Shown here piece after piece: positions 44,800-52,289 of a DNA stretch of 54,048 nucleotides. The position numbers and the translations under genes are program-made. The DNA is from Rhizocola hellebori (GTDB lineage: Bacteria > Actinomycetota > Actinomycetes > Mycobacteriales > Micromonosporaceae). The notes beneath the pieces are model-generated. The model made no database searches. It had not been told where the DNA came from and saw only the letters and a list, made by a program, of their open reading frames with translations. Numbering within the stretch: position 1 is the first letter of the stretch; every line of letters begins with the position of its first letter. The stretch covers positions 1 to 54,048 of the forward strand of contig NZ_BONY01000063.1 of NCBI RefSeq assembly GCF_016862955.1. Reading direction: 5' to 3'.

Positions 44800-46536
44800 C
44801 TATTCGAGCTGCCACACCGTGACGTCGCGGACGTGCCAGCCCGGTCCGGCCAGCTGGTCGATCAGGCGGCGCAGCTCGGTACCCCGCAAAGTCTTATCCG
44901 GAAGCACAAGCGCACCCGCATGCCAGAAAGCCGCGTCCTCGCGCAGATCCTGTTGCATCTGTGCGGTCACCACCGGGACCAGCCCGGTCTTGTAGACGTC
45001 GCGGATCAGGCTCGCGGTGGGCCGTGGCGCGGGCCCGAACCGGGCCCGCCCGCCCTGCCCGCCAGGCCCTAGGAAGTAGCCGCCGGCAAGCGGGAAGTCC
45101 CCGGCGTCGCGCTGCCACTCCATCGCGCTGGGAAACTCCTCGGTGGTCACCGGCACGGCGACGATGGTCCGGCCGGCCGGAACCCAGTCGCGCCAGACTC
45201 CCTCGGTGATGAAGGCGGGTGCCGCCGACTGCCCCCGCACCGGAATCGGCACCGGCAGGATCGGCACCAGCACCGCGACGAGGATGAGCGCGGACAGCCG
45301 CCGGAACCGTGGATCGGGCATCTTCTGAACCAGCGTGACCGTCAGCGCCAGCAGCGCACCGAAGATCGGGATCAGGACGAGCGCGAACCGAACCACCAGC
45401 ACATGTCCCAGCAGAGGCACCCGTTCCAGCAGCACCCACGGCAGCGGGATGCCGGTGCCCCGACGGCCGATCATGAGGTTGCTGCCCAGGCTCAGCACGA
45501 AGAAGACCCCGGCCGTGATCGCCATGGCCTTGACGAGCGCCTGCTGCCACAGCCAGATCACCACTCCCGCCATGAGCAGCAGCAGCGGCCAGCCGAAGAA
45601 GGTGTTCTCCTCGCTGATGTTCCACGAGAGCCTGCTGTTGGCGGCGTTGCCACCCACGGACAGCTGCGAGTAGGCCGGGAACGATGCCAGGTCGGCCCGG
45701 TAGTGAGCCACGCTTTCGGGCAACCCGCTGTAGGTCTGGTCGCCGAAGAACTGGCGGTAGAGCGGATAGGCCAGCAGCGGCACCAGCATCGCGGCCGCGA
45801 CCGCGAGCCCCGGCAGCACTCGCCTGATTGACGTCTTGGTCATCCAGGCGTAGGCGCCCATGAACACCGCCAGCGCCAGCGCGGTGTAAAGCAGCACCTC
45901 TTCGTTGATGAAGACCTGGTAGAGCACAAGCAGCCCCAGCGGGATCCCGTCTTTCCAGGTGCGCAGGCGAAGCGCGGCAAGCACCAGGAACGGCACCAGA
46001 AACTGGGCGGTCCAGTTGATGTGCCCGTTGGCGTGACTGATCATGCCGGGCGCGAAGCCGCAGAAACCACCGCCGACCGCCGCGGCGAAGCGGGAGGAGA
46101 CCAGATGGCGGCTGAACACCCAGTACCAGCCGAAGGCGGTGGCGCTCAGGCCAAGCATCAGCAGCAGCGCGAAGGAGACCTCCGGACCAAAGATCATGGT
46201 TATCGGGACCATGGGCAGGGTCAGGCCGAGCGCCGCCGTATTGGCCATCAGGTTCACGCCGTCGGGCGCGTTGAGCAAGTGGGTGTAGAACGGATCGACC
46301 CCCTCGGTCACCACCCTGACCGCGTGCCGCAGGAACCAAATGAACTGCGAGTGGTCCGAGTTGATCTCCACTCGGCGATGGCCGAGATCTCGCCACAGCC
46401 GAGCGGTGACGAACAGGCCCATCGCCAGGAAGGCCCCCGCCGCGTAGAAGTCAGCGCGCTTGGAGACGCGCTGCTGGTGATCCGGGGCGGGCGCTGGTTC
46501 CTGTTGATCTACAGGACGGGATGCGCTCAGAACCAC
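44800..46536 (-). CDS. Multi-pass membrane protein, GT-C glycosyltransferase-like
   Basis: A 578-residue protein with about 11 hydrophobic segments. The first is at about 30-47. The first outer loop contains INSDHSQFIWFLRH and NAPDGVNLMAN, where GT-C enzymes keep their catalytic acid residues. The C-terminal third is a soluble outer domain (WRDWVPAGRTIVAVPV, then GWHVRDVTVWQLE at the end). It would transfer a sugar from a polyprenyl-phosphate donor outside the membrane. GTG 46536 lacks a clear ribosome-binding site. It lies 26 bp after upp on the same strand. Confidence 0.75.
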   Translation of the reverse strand: MVLSASRPVDQQEPAPAPDHQQRVSKRADFYAAGAFLAMGLFVTARLWRDLGHRRVEINSDHSQFIWFLRHAVRVVTEGVDPFYTHLLNAPDGVNLMANTAALGLTLPMVPITMIFGPEVSFALLLMLGLSATAFGWYWVFSRHLVSSRFAAAVGGGFCGFAPGMISHANGHINWTAQFLVPFLVLAALRLRTWKDGIPLGLLVLYQVFINEEVLLYTALALAVFMGAYAWMTKTSIRRVLPGLAVAAAMLVPLLAYPLYRQFFGDQTYSGLPESVAHYRADLASFPAYSQLSVGGNAANSRLSWNISEENTFFGWPLLLLMAGVVIWLWQQALVKAMAITAGVFFVLSLGSNLMIGRRGTGIPLPWVLLERVPLLGHVLVVRFALVLIPIFGALLALTVTLVQKMPDPRFRRLSALILVAVLVPILPVPIPVRGQSAAPAFITEGVWRDWVPAGRTIVAVPVTTEEFPSAMEWQRDAGDFPLAGGYFLGPGGQGGRARFGPAPRPTASLIRDVYKTGLVPVVTAQMQQDLREDAAFWHAGALVLPDKTLRGTELRRLIDQLAGPGWHVRDVTVWQLE

Positions 46537-46562
46537 ATTTCACAAGTTAGGCCGAATATGCC

Positions 46563-47195
46563 TCAGAATCGGGGCATTCCCCCGAATTGCCGATCACCTG
46601 CATCGCCCAGACCCGGCGTGATAAACATCGTCTCGGTAAGGCCGTCATCGATGGATGCGGTGACGATGCGCATCGGGAGATTGGCCTTCTCCAGGCGCGA
46701 GATGGCCTCGGGAACGATCAGCGCGCACAGCACCGTGATGTCCGTGCAGCCGCGGTCCACCAGCAGCCGGCAGCAGTGCTCCAGCGACCCGCCCGTGGCG
46801 ACCATCGGCTCGAGCACGAGGACGGGCAGCCCTTCTAGGGACTCGGGCAGCGACTCCAGGTACGCCCGCGGCTGGAAGGTGTGCTCGTCGCGGGCCAGGC
46901 CCACGAAGCCCATCGACGACTCTGGCAGCAGGGCGAGCGCGGCATCGGCCATGCCCAGACCGGCGCGCAACACCGGAACGATCAGCGGCGGGTTGGCCAG
47001 ACTCGTCCCGCGCGCGGTCGCGACCGGGGTCTGCACGTCTCGATGCGCCGCCTCGAAGGTGCTTGCGGCCTCGTAGGTGAGCATCGTGGCCAGCTCGTGC
47101 AGAGCGGCGCGGAAGCTGGCCGAGTCGGTGCGGGAATCACGCAGCGCTGTGAGCCGCGTCTGCGCGAGCGGGTGTTGCACTACGAGTACGTCCAC
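46563..47195 (-). CDS. upp: Uracil phosphoribosyltransferase
   Basis: A 210-residue salvage enzyme that makes UMP from uracil and PRPP. Family features are VVQHPLAQTRLTALRD at the N terminus, PILRAGLGM-like VPVLRAGLGMADAALALLP, FVGLARDEHTFQP, the PRPP loop LVLEPMVATGGSLEH and C-terminal ITPGLGDAGDRQFG. The PRPP loop has Glu where the usual first residue is Asp (DPMxATGGS). GTG 47195 matches the family start and lies inside the 3' end of the upstream glycosyltransferase gene, a 59-bp same-strand overlap. Confidence 0.92.
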   Translation of the reverse strand: MDVLVVQHPLAQTRLTALRDSRTDSASFRAALHELATMLTYEAASTFEAAHRDVQTPVATARGTSLANPPLIVPVLRAGLGMADAALALLPESSMGFVGLARDEHTFQPRAYLESLPESLEGLPVLVLEPMVATGGSLEHCCRLLVDRGCTDITVLCALIVPEAISRLEKANLPMRIVTASIDDGLTETMFITPGLGDAGDRQFGGMPRF

Positions 47196-48420
47196 AAGCC
47201 ACGAACTTACCGTAGATGTCCAGCATGGCCGCCGCGAACGCCTGCGGCGTATGGCGAGCCGCGTTTGCCCTTGCCAGCTCGCCGAGCGCGGTGGCCGCAG
47301 CGGGATCGGCGAGCAGCTCGATGATGGCGTCGGCGAACGTGTCCTTGTCCGCGAGCACGGCCGCGCCGGCCAGAGCCCCGCGGCGATGCAGGACGGGATC
47401 GACCAACACGGACGGGACGCCGGCCAGGGCGGCTTCTTGCAAGACCAGGGCCTGAGTGTCTGTACCCGAAGGAAAAGCGAACACGTCGGCACGCTGATAG
47501 GCCGCGGCCACCGCCTCGGGCGGCTGCTGGCCGGTGACGATCACGCGATCGTTGCGGATCATGCGGCGTAGCCAGCGGGGTTCGTAGACCGCCCCCACCA
47601 ACACCAGCCGAGCCCGCGGCTGCGCCTGCAACACGCGGTCGAAGGCGGGCAGGAGCAGATCGATCCCCTTCTCCCGGTTCACCCGCCCAACGAAGAGCAC
47701 GACCTTGTCGCCGGGCTCGATGCCCCAATGCGAGATGTCCGCGGCCGGGCCGGGCTTGGCTACCCCAGTGGGAACGAGGTAGATCCGCTGCGGGTCGACC
47801 GGCAATGTCACCCGTTCGAGCACCGCGGGCGTCGGCACGATCACGGCGTCGGCCGGCCCGAGCAGCAATTGGTTGCCGAGGTCGAGCGGGGAGGGGTGTG
47901 CTTGCGCCGCACCTTCGCTCTGCACCCATAGGCGCAATTTCATGGTCAAGTTGCGTCTATGGGTGCAGAGCGAAGGTGATTCCAGGCGGCGGGAGTAGAG
48001 GCGGGCGAGCGCTCGCAGCGCGAAGTCGGGAACCCGATAGGCATCGGCATAGGCGTGCAGATCGGTGTGGTACGTCTGCACCAGCGGAACGCCGAGCTCG
48101 CGCGCAGCGATGACCCCGAGCAGGCCGACCGGGCCGGGCGAGTGAACGTGGATGAGGTCCGGGGTGTGCTCGGCCAGCGTCGCGATCATCGACGACCGCA
48201 CCGGGCGCAGCGGCCAGCGGGCCAGCCGCAGGTCAGCGATGCCGCAGGCCAGCGCGGGAAGGCGGATCAGGCCCGGCTCAGCGCCCTGCGCAGGGTGCGC
48301 CGGGACCACGGTCACGCTCGGGTGCCCGGCCTCCGCGAGAGGTTCTCGAAGCGTGCGCAACGAGGTGATGACCCCGTCCCGGCGGGGCAGATAGGTGTCC
48401 GTGAAATGCATGATGCGCAC
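47137..48420 (-). CDS. GT4 glycosyltransferase (mannosyltransferase-like)
   Basis: A 427-residue GT-B enzyme. N-terminal acceptor domain: HFTDTYLPRRDGVITSLRTL, HSPGPVGLLGVIAARELGVPLVQTYHTD in two steps. C-terminal donor domain: VLFVGRVNREKGIDLLLPAF and the E-x7-E-like QALVLQEAALAGVPSVL. It resembles actinobacterial PimB/MgtA-type GDP-mannose transferases. GTG 48420 (or ATG 48411) was chosen; the in-frame reading to 48666 runs into the divergent deoC. A 69-bp palindrome (47910-47978) adds 23 residues between the two domains, and the C-terminal tail of about 20 residues overlapping upp is poorly family-like. Confidence 0.88.
   Translation of the reverse strand: MRIMHFTDTYLPRRDGVITSLRTLREPLAEAGHPSVTVVPAHPAQGAEPGLIRLPALACGIADLRLARWPLRPVRSSMIATLAEHTPDLIHVHSPGPVGLLGVIAARELGVPLVQTYHTDLHAYADAYRVPDFALRALARLYSRRLESPSLCTHRRNLTMKLRLWVQSEGAAQAHPSPLDLGNQLLLGPADAVIVPTPAVLERVTLPVDPQRIYLVPTGVAKPGPAADISHWGIEPGDKVVLFVGRVNREKGIDLLLPAFDRVLQAQPRARLVLVGAVYEPRWLRRMIRNDRVIVTGQQPPEAVAAAYQRADVFAFPSGTDTQALVLQEAALAGVPSVLVDPVLHRRGALAGAAVLADKDTFADAIIELLADPAAATALGELARANAARHTPQAFAAAMLDIYGKFVACGRTRSATPARADAAHSAA
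47910..47978. repeat. 69-bp near-perfect inverted repeat inside the GT4 gene
   Basis: Arms of 28 bp, 47910-47937 and 47951-47978, match at 27 positions around a 13-base centre. The single mismatch is G47932 against T47956. Each arm contains CTTCGCTCTGCACCCATAG or its complement. The total length, 69 bp, is exactly 23 codons, so the glycosyltransferase frame stays open. No target-site duplication is visible at the edges. An extra TTGCGCC at 47902-47908 could compete with the left arm. Confidence 0.85.
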
Positions 48421-48517
48421 GAGCAGCAGATTCGCGGGACGTGGCCAATGCCCCATGTCCGGGCAATGACCAGATGGTGAAACGTAGACTTCGCTTTGTG
48501 AGGGACAATCGCGCAAG

Positions 48518-49477
48518 GTGCTCGCGTTGAACAGCCGGACGACGAAGACTGCTTTCGATGTAGCCAGCTCAGACGCGGCGCTGCATCGATTTCTGCACGG
48601 TCTGCCGGGCGTCGACAAGGTCGGCGCCGAACAGCGTACCGCGGCGCTGAGCACGCGGTCGATCAAGACGACCGCGAAGGCCTACGCGATCGATCTCGCG
48701 ATCCGGATGGTCGATCTGACCACGCTCGAGGGCGCGGACACCCCCGGCAAGGTAAAGGCGTTGTGCGCCAAGGGAAGGCACCCCGATCCGGCCGACCCGA
48801 CGTGCCCTTCGGTCGCCGCCATTTGTGTGTACCCGTCGATGGTGCCGACCGCCGCCGCCGCGCTGAAGGGCTCCGGCATCCACCTCGCCAGCGTGGCGAC
48901 CGCATTCCCGAGCGGGCAGGCCCCGATGGCCGTGAAGCTCTACGACACCAGCGCGGCCGTGGATGCGGGCGCGGACGAGATCGACATGGTGATCAACCGC
49001 GGGGCCTTCCTGGCCGGGCGCTACCTCGAGGTCTACGAGGAGATCGTCGCCATCAAGGAGGCCTGCCGCAGCGCCCACCTCAAGGTCATCTTGGAGACCG
49101 GTGAGCTGGTCACCTACGACAACGTGCGGCGCGCCTCCTGGCTCGCCATGATCGCTGGGGCGGACTTCATCAAGACCTCCACCGGCAAGGTCACCCCGGC
49201 CGCGACCCTTCCGGTCACGCTGATCATGCTGGAGGCTGTGCGGGACTATGTCGCGGAGACCAGCCGCAAGGTCGGCGTGAAACCGGCCGGCGGGATCCGT
49301 ACCACCAAAGACGCCATCAAGTACCTGGTGATGGTGAACGAGACCGTAGGCGAAGGCTGGCTCGACCCGGACTGGTTCCGCTTCGGGGCCTCGACACTCC
49401 TCAACGATCTGCTGATGCAACGCACCAAGCTCGCGACCGGCCACTACGCGGGCCCCGATTACTTCACTTTGGACTAA
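48518..49477 (+). CDS. deoC: Deoxyribose-phosphate aldolase
   Basis: A 319-residue aldolase that splits 2-deoxyribose-5-phosphate to glyceraldehyde-3-phosphate and acetaldehyde. The Schiff-base Lys224 lies in FIKTSTGKV, the helper Lys255 in VGVKPAGGI, and the catalytic Asp in ADEIDMVINRG. It is longer than E. coli DeoC because of an N-terminal extension of about 50 residues. The GTG at 48518 is weakly supported; a later start inside the extension is possible. Its stop codon overlaps the aldehyde dehydrogenase start (TAATG), and acetaldehyde is a natural substrate for that enzyme. Confidence 0.94.
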   Translation: MLALNSRTTKTAFDVASSDAALHRFLHGLPGVDKVGAEQRTAALSTRSIKTTAKAYAIDLAIRMVDLTTLEGADTPGKVKALCAKGRHPDPADPTCPSVAAICVYPSMVPTAAAALKGSGIHLASVATAFPSGQAPMAVKLYDTSAAVDAGADEIDMVINRGAFLAGRYLEVYEEIVAIKEACRSAHLKVILETGELVTYDNVRRASWLAMIAGADFIKTSTGKVTPAATLPVTLIMLEAVRDYVAETSRKVGVKPAGGIRTTKDAIKYLVMVNETVGEGWLDPDWFRFGASTLLNDLLMQRTKLATGHYAGPDYFTLD

Positions 49478-50901
49478 TGATGTTTACCTATGCGCCAGCA
49501 CCCGAGTCCAGGTCGATAGTCAACATCAAACCCTCGTACGGCCTGTTCATCAACGGATCCTTCGTGGACGGCGGATCGGCCTTCAAGACGATCAACCCGG
49601 CCAACGAAGAGGTGCTGGCGGAGGTTGCCGAAGCCACCAAGGAAGACGTCGACCGAGCCGTGAAGGCGGCCCGTGCCGCGTTCAAGACCTGGAGCAAGCT
49701 GCCGGGCAAAGAGCGCGCCAAATACCTGTTCCGGATAGCGCGCATCATTCAGGAGCGCTCCCGCGAGCTGGCCGTGCTGGAATCGCTCGACAACGGCAAG
49801 CCCATCAAGGAATCCCGCGACGTGGACGTGCCGCTGGTCGCCGCGCATTTCTTCTACTACGCGGGCTGGGCGGACAAGCTCAACCACGCCGGCTTCGGCG
49901 CCAACCCGCGCCCGCTGGGCGTGGCCGGTCAGATCATCCCGTGGAACTTCCCGCTGCTGATGCTCGCCTGGAAGATCGCTCCCGCGCTGGCGTGCGGGAA
50001 CACCGTGGTCCTCAAGCCCGCCGAGACGACACCGCTGAGCGCGCTGCTGTTCGCCGAGATCTGCCAGCAGGCCGACCTTCCCCCCGGCGTGGTCAACATC
50101 GTCACCGGCGCGGGCGCCACCGGGGCGGCCCTCGTCGACCACCCGGACGTGGACAAGGTGGCCTTCACCGGGTCGACCGACGTGGGACGGCATATCGCCA
50201 AGGCTGTGGCCGGTACCAAGAAAAAAGTCACCTTGGAGCTGGGCGGCAAGGCGGCGAACATCATCTTCGAGGACGCGCCGATCGACCAGGCGGTAGAGGG
50301 CATCGTCAACGGGATCTTCTTCAACCAGGGCCATGTCTGCTGTGCGGGCTCACGGCTGCTGGTTCAGGAATCCATATACGACACGCTGTTGGAGTCGCTG
50401 AAGCGGCGCATGGGCACGCTTCGGGTCGGCGACCCGCTCGACAAGAACACCGACATCGGCGCGATCAACTCGCAGGACCAGCTCAAGCGGATCAAAGCGC
50501 TCGCCAAGATCGGTTCGGAGGAGGGCGCGGAGGCGTGGTCGCCGCCGTGTGAGTTGCCGCGCAACGGGTTCTGGTTCCGGCCCACCATCTTCACCGGGGT
50601 CTCCCAGGCCCATCGCATCGCCCGCGAGGAAATCTTCGGGCCGGTGCTGAGCGTGCTCACCTTCCGCACGCCCGCCGAGGCGATCGAGAAGGCGAACAAC
50701 ACGCCCTACGGCCTGTCCGCGGGGATCTGGACCGAGAAGGGCTCGCGCATCCTCGATATGGCAGACAAGCTGCGCGCCGGGGTGGTGTGGGCCAACACGT
50801 TCAACAAGTTCGACCCCGCCTCGCCCTTCGGCGGATACAAGGAGTCCGGTTACGGTCGCGAGGGCGGCCGGCACGGGTTGGAGGCCTACCTTGCCGTCTA
50901 A
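49477..50901 (+). CDS. Aldehyde dehydrogenase (complete catalytic copy)
   Basis: A 474-residue NAD(P)-dependent dehydrogenase. Motifs are the Rossmann region IIPWNFPLLMLAWKIAPALACG in steps, FTGSTDVGRHI, catalytic Glu in LELGGKAANIIF, nucleophile region NQGHVCCAGSR, EEIFGPVLSVL and the C-terminal PFGGYKESGYGRE. It is translationally coupled to deoC (1-bp overlap; ATG 49480 also possible), so oxidation of DeoC-made acetaldehyde to acetate is a natural guess. The next gene overlaps its end by 11 bp. Confidence 0.95.
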   Translation: MMFTYAPAPESRSIVNIKPSYGLFINGSFVDGGSAFKTINPANEEVLAEVAEATKEDVDRAVKAARAAFKTWSKLPGKERAKYLFRIARIIQERSRELAVLESLDNGKPIKESRDVDVPLVAAHFFYYAGWADKLNHAGFGANPRPLGVAGQIIPWNFPLLMLAWKIAPALACGNTVVLKPAETTPLSALLFAEICQQADLPPGVVNIVTGAGATGAALVDHPDVDKVAFTGSTDVGRHIAKAVAGTKKKVTLELGGKAANIIFEDAPIDQAVEGIVNGIFFNQGHVCCAGSRLLVQESIYDTLLESLKRRMGTLRVGDPLDKNTDIGAINSQDQLKRIKALAKIGSEEGAEAWSPPCELPRNGFWFRPTIFTGVSQAHRIAREEIFGPVLSVLTFRTPAEAIEKANNTPYGLSAGIWTEKGSRILDMADKLRAGVVWANTFNKFDPASPFGGYKESGYGREGGRHGLEAYLAV

Positions 50902-51688
50902 AGCTCGGGTCGCTGTTCGCAAGACCTACAAACTCTTCATCGGGGGCGCGTTCCCGCGCAGCGAGTCAGGACGGACATTCGAGGTGGACGGCAACAACGT
51001 CGCGCTTGCCTCGCGCAAAGACGCCCGTGACGCGGTGCTCGCCGCCCGGGCCGCCTTCGGCAAGTGGGCCGGGGCCACCGCTTACAACCGCGGACAAATT
51101 CTTTACCGCGCCGCGGAAATGCTGGAGAGCCGCCGCGGCGAGTTTCCCGCGGAGGAAGTCGACGACGCGGTGGATCGGCTGGTCTGGTACGCGGGGTGGT
51201 CCGACAAGATCGCGCAGGTGTACGGCAGCGCCAACCCGGTCGCCGGGCCCTACTTCAACATCTCCTCGCCCGAACCCACCGGGGTGGTGGCGATCATCGC
51301 GCCCTCATCTTTCCTGGGCTTCGTGAGCGTCCTGGCCCCGGCCATCGTCACCGGCAACACCTGTGTCGTGGTGACCCCGGCCGCGGTCGACGCGATCACC
51401 TTCGCCGAGGTGCTCGCCACTTCGGACCTGCCCGGCGGTGTGGTCAACATCCTGACCGGCTCGGTCGCCGAGGTGGCCCCCTGGCTCGCCTCCCACGACG
51501 ATGTCAACGGGCTCGACCTGACCGGTGTCGACAACGCCGAGCTAGCCCTCACTTTGGAACAGTCGGCCGCCGGAACGCTCAAGCGCATCATCCGCCGCTC
51601 CTCTCCAAAGTGGACAGATGACCCCGGCATCGGCCGCATGACAGCCTTCCTGGAAACAAAGACGGTCTGGCATCCGAAAGGTGTGTAA
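50891..51688 (+). CDS. Half-length aldehyde dehydrogenase-like protein without catalytic residues
   Basis: A 265-residue protein aligned only with the N-terminal, NAD-binding part of aldehyde dehydrogenases (usual length about 480). Visible parts are KLFIGGAFPRSESGRTFEV, WYAGWSDKIAQVYGSANP, GVVAIIAPSSFLGFVS and VVNILTGSVAEVAPWLASH. The Glu loop is replaced by DLTGVDNAELALTLEQSA, and the whole Cys-nucleophile domain is absent. The start is TTG 50891, inside the previous gene. The frame is clean, so it looks maintained rather than decaying, and is perhaps a non-catalytic partner of the complete copy. Confidence 0.8.
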   Translation: MPSKARVAVRKTYKLFIGGAFPRSESGRTFEVDGNNVALASRKDARDAVLAARAAFGKWAGATAYNRGQILYRAAEMLESRRGEFPAEEVDDAVDRLVWYAGWSDKIAQVYGSANPVAGPYFNISSPEPTGVVAIIAPSSFLGFVSVLAPAIVTGNTCVVVTPAAVDAITFAEVLATSDLPGGVVNILTGSVAEVAPWLASHDDVNGLDLTGVDNAELALTLEQSAAGTLKRIIRRSSPKWTDDPGIGRMTAFLETKTVWHPKGV

Positions 51689-51745
51689 CGACGCCAAGCA
51701 ATTCAGTCACTGGCCGCGACGGTCTGGCATGCTGGGAGCCTGAAG

Positions 51746-52258
51746 GTGTTTAGGCGCACCGCGATAGCGGGCCGGACGGCCGCCGGGCCGGAAGGCTCGC
51801 TGACCGCGCCGCTGAGCGGGGCTGCCTGCGTCTGGTTCAAGGTGCGGGTGGAGTCGTGGCAGGCCAACGCCGACCCGCATCATCGGCGCACCGTGTGCCT
51901 GCTTCGCCGGGGCATCATTTTCTCGGTACTGAGTCCAGCCGGCCCCCGGCTGGTGAGCGCGGACGTCATCCGCGCCGAGGGTCCGCCGGTGACCGCGATC
52001 GTGGAAACCGTTCGGGTCAAACGCCCGCCCACCCGTGACGAAGCGCCGCTGCTGCACGCCCTCGTCGAGAGCGGCCTGGTGGAATCGTCCGAGCTGGGCC
52101 GCCGCGCGCACCTCTTCGACGAGCTGGTCTGGGAGACGACCGAGGCATTCCTCCCACCCGGCGCGAACGTCTCCGTACAGGGACGGCTGGACAGGCGATC
52201 CGTGCTTCGGCACGGTCTGCTGACCAGATCGCGTTTTGCGCCATTGCCCCCAAGTTAA
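51746..52258 (+). CDS. GIDE domain-like protein
   Basis: A 170-residue protein that resembles the GIDE (MULAN/MAPL BAM-like) domain: an N-terminal AIAGRTAAGPEGSLTAPLSGAACVWFKVRVES in steps, the conserved pattern of a beta-rich domain seen in mitochondrial ubiquitin ligases and in prokaryotic membrane proteins. It has no RING finger and no membrane helix, so there is no evidence for ligase activity. GTG 51746 is directly preceded by AAG only; the true start may differ. It stands alone between the aldehyde dehydrogenase pair and cydD. Confidence 0.65.
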   Translation: MFRRTAIAGRTAAGPEGSLTAPLSGAACVWFKVRVESWQANADPHHRRTVCLLRRGIIFSVLSPAGPRLVSADVIRAEGPPVTAIVETVRVKRPPTRDEAPLLHALVESGLVESSELGRRAHLFDELVWETTEAFLPPGANVSVQGRLDRRSVLRHGLLTRSRFAPLPPS

Positions 52259-52289
52259 GTGACCTGGGTCATCCGGCACGATGGAAGCT

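Noticed and set aside
47910..47978. An intrinsic transcription terminator
   Set aside because: The palindrome lies in the middle of an open glycosyltransferase gene, has no T-run, and the frame continues for another 250 codons.
48437..48460. An operator between the glycosyltransferase gene and deoC
   Set aside because: GGACGTGG/CCATGTCC has a mismatch and short arms; noted only as a weak candidate.
51689..51745. A frameshift joining the half-length dehydrogenase to a missing catalytic half
   Set aside because: I looked downstream for catalytic-domain motifs (Cys loop, PFGGYKESG-like end) in all frames and found none; the next gene is unrelated.
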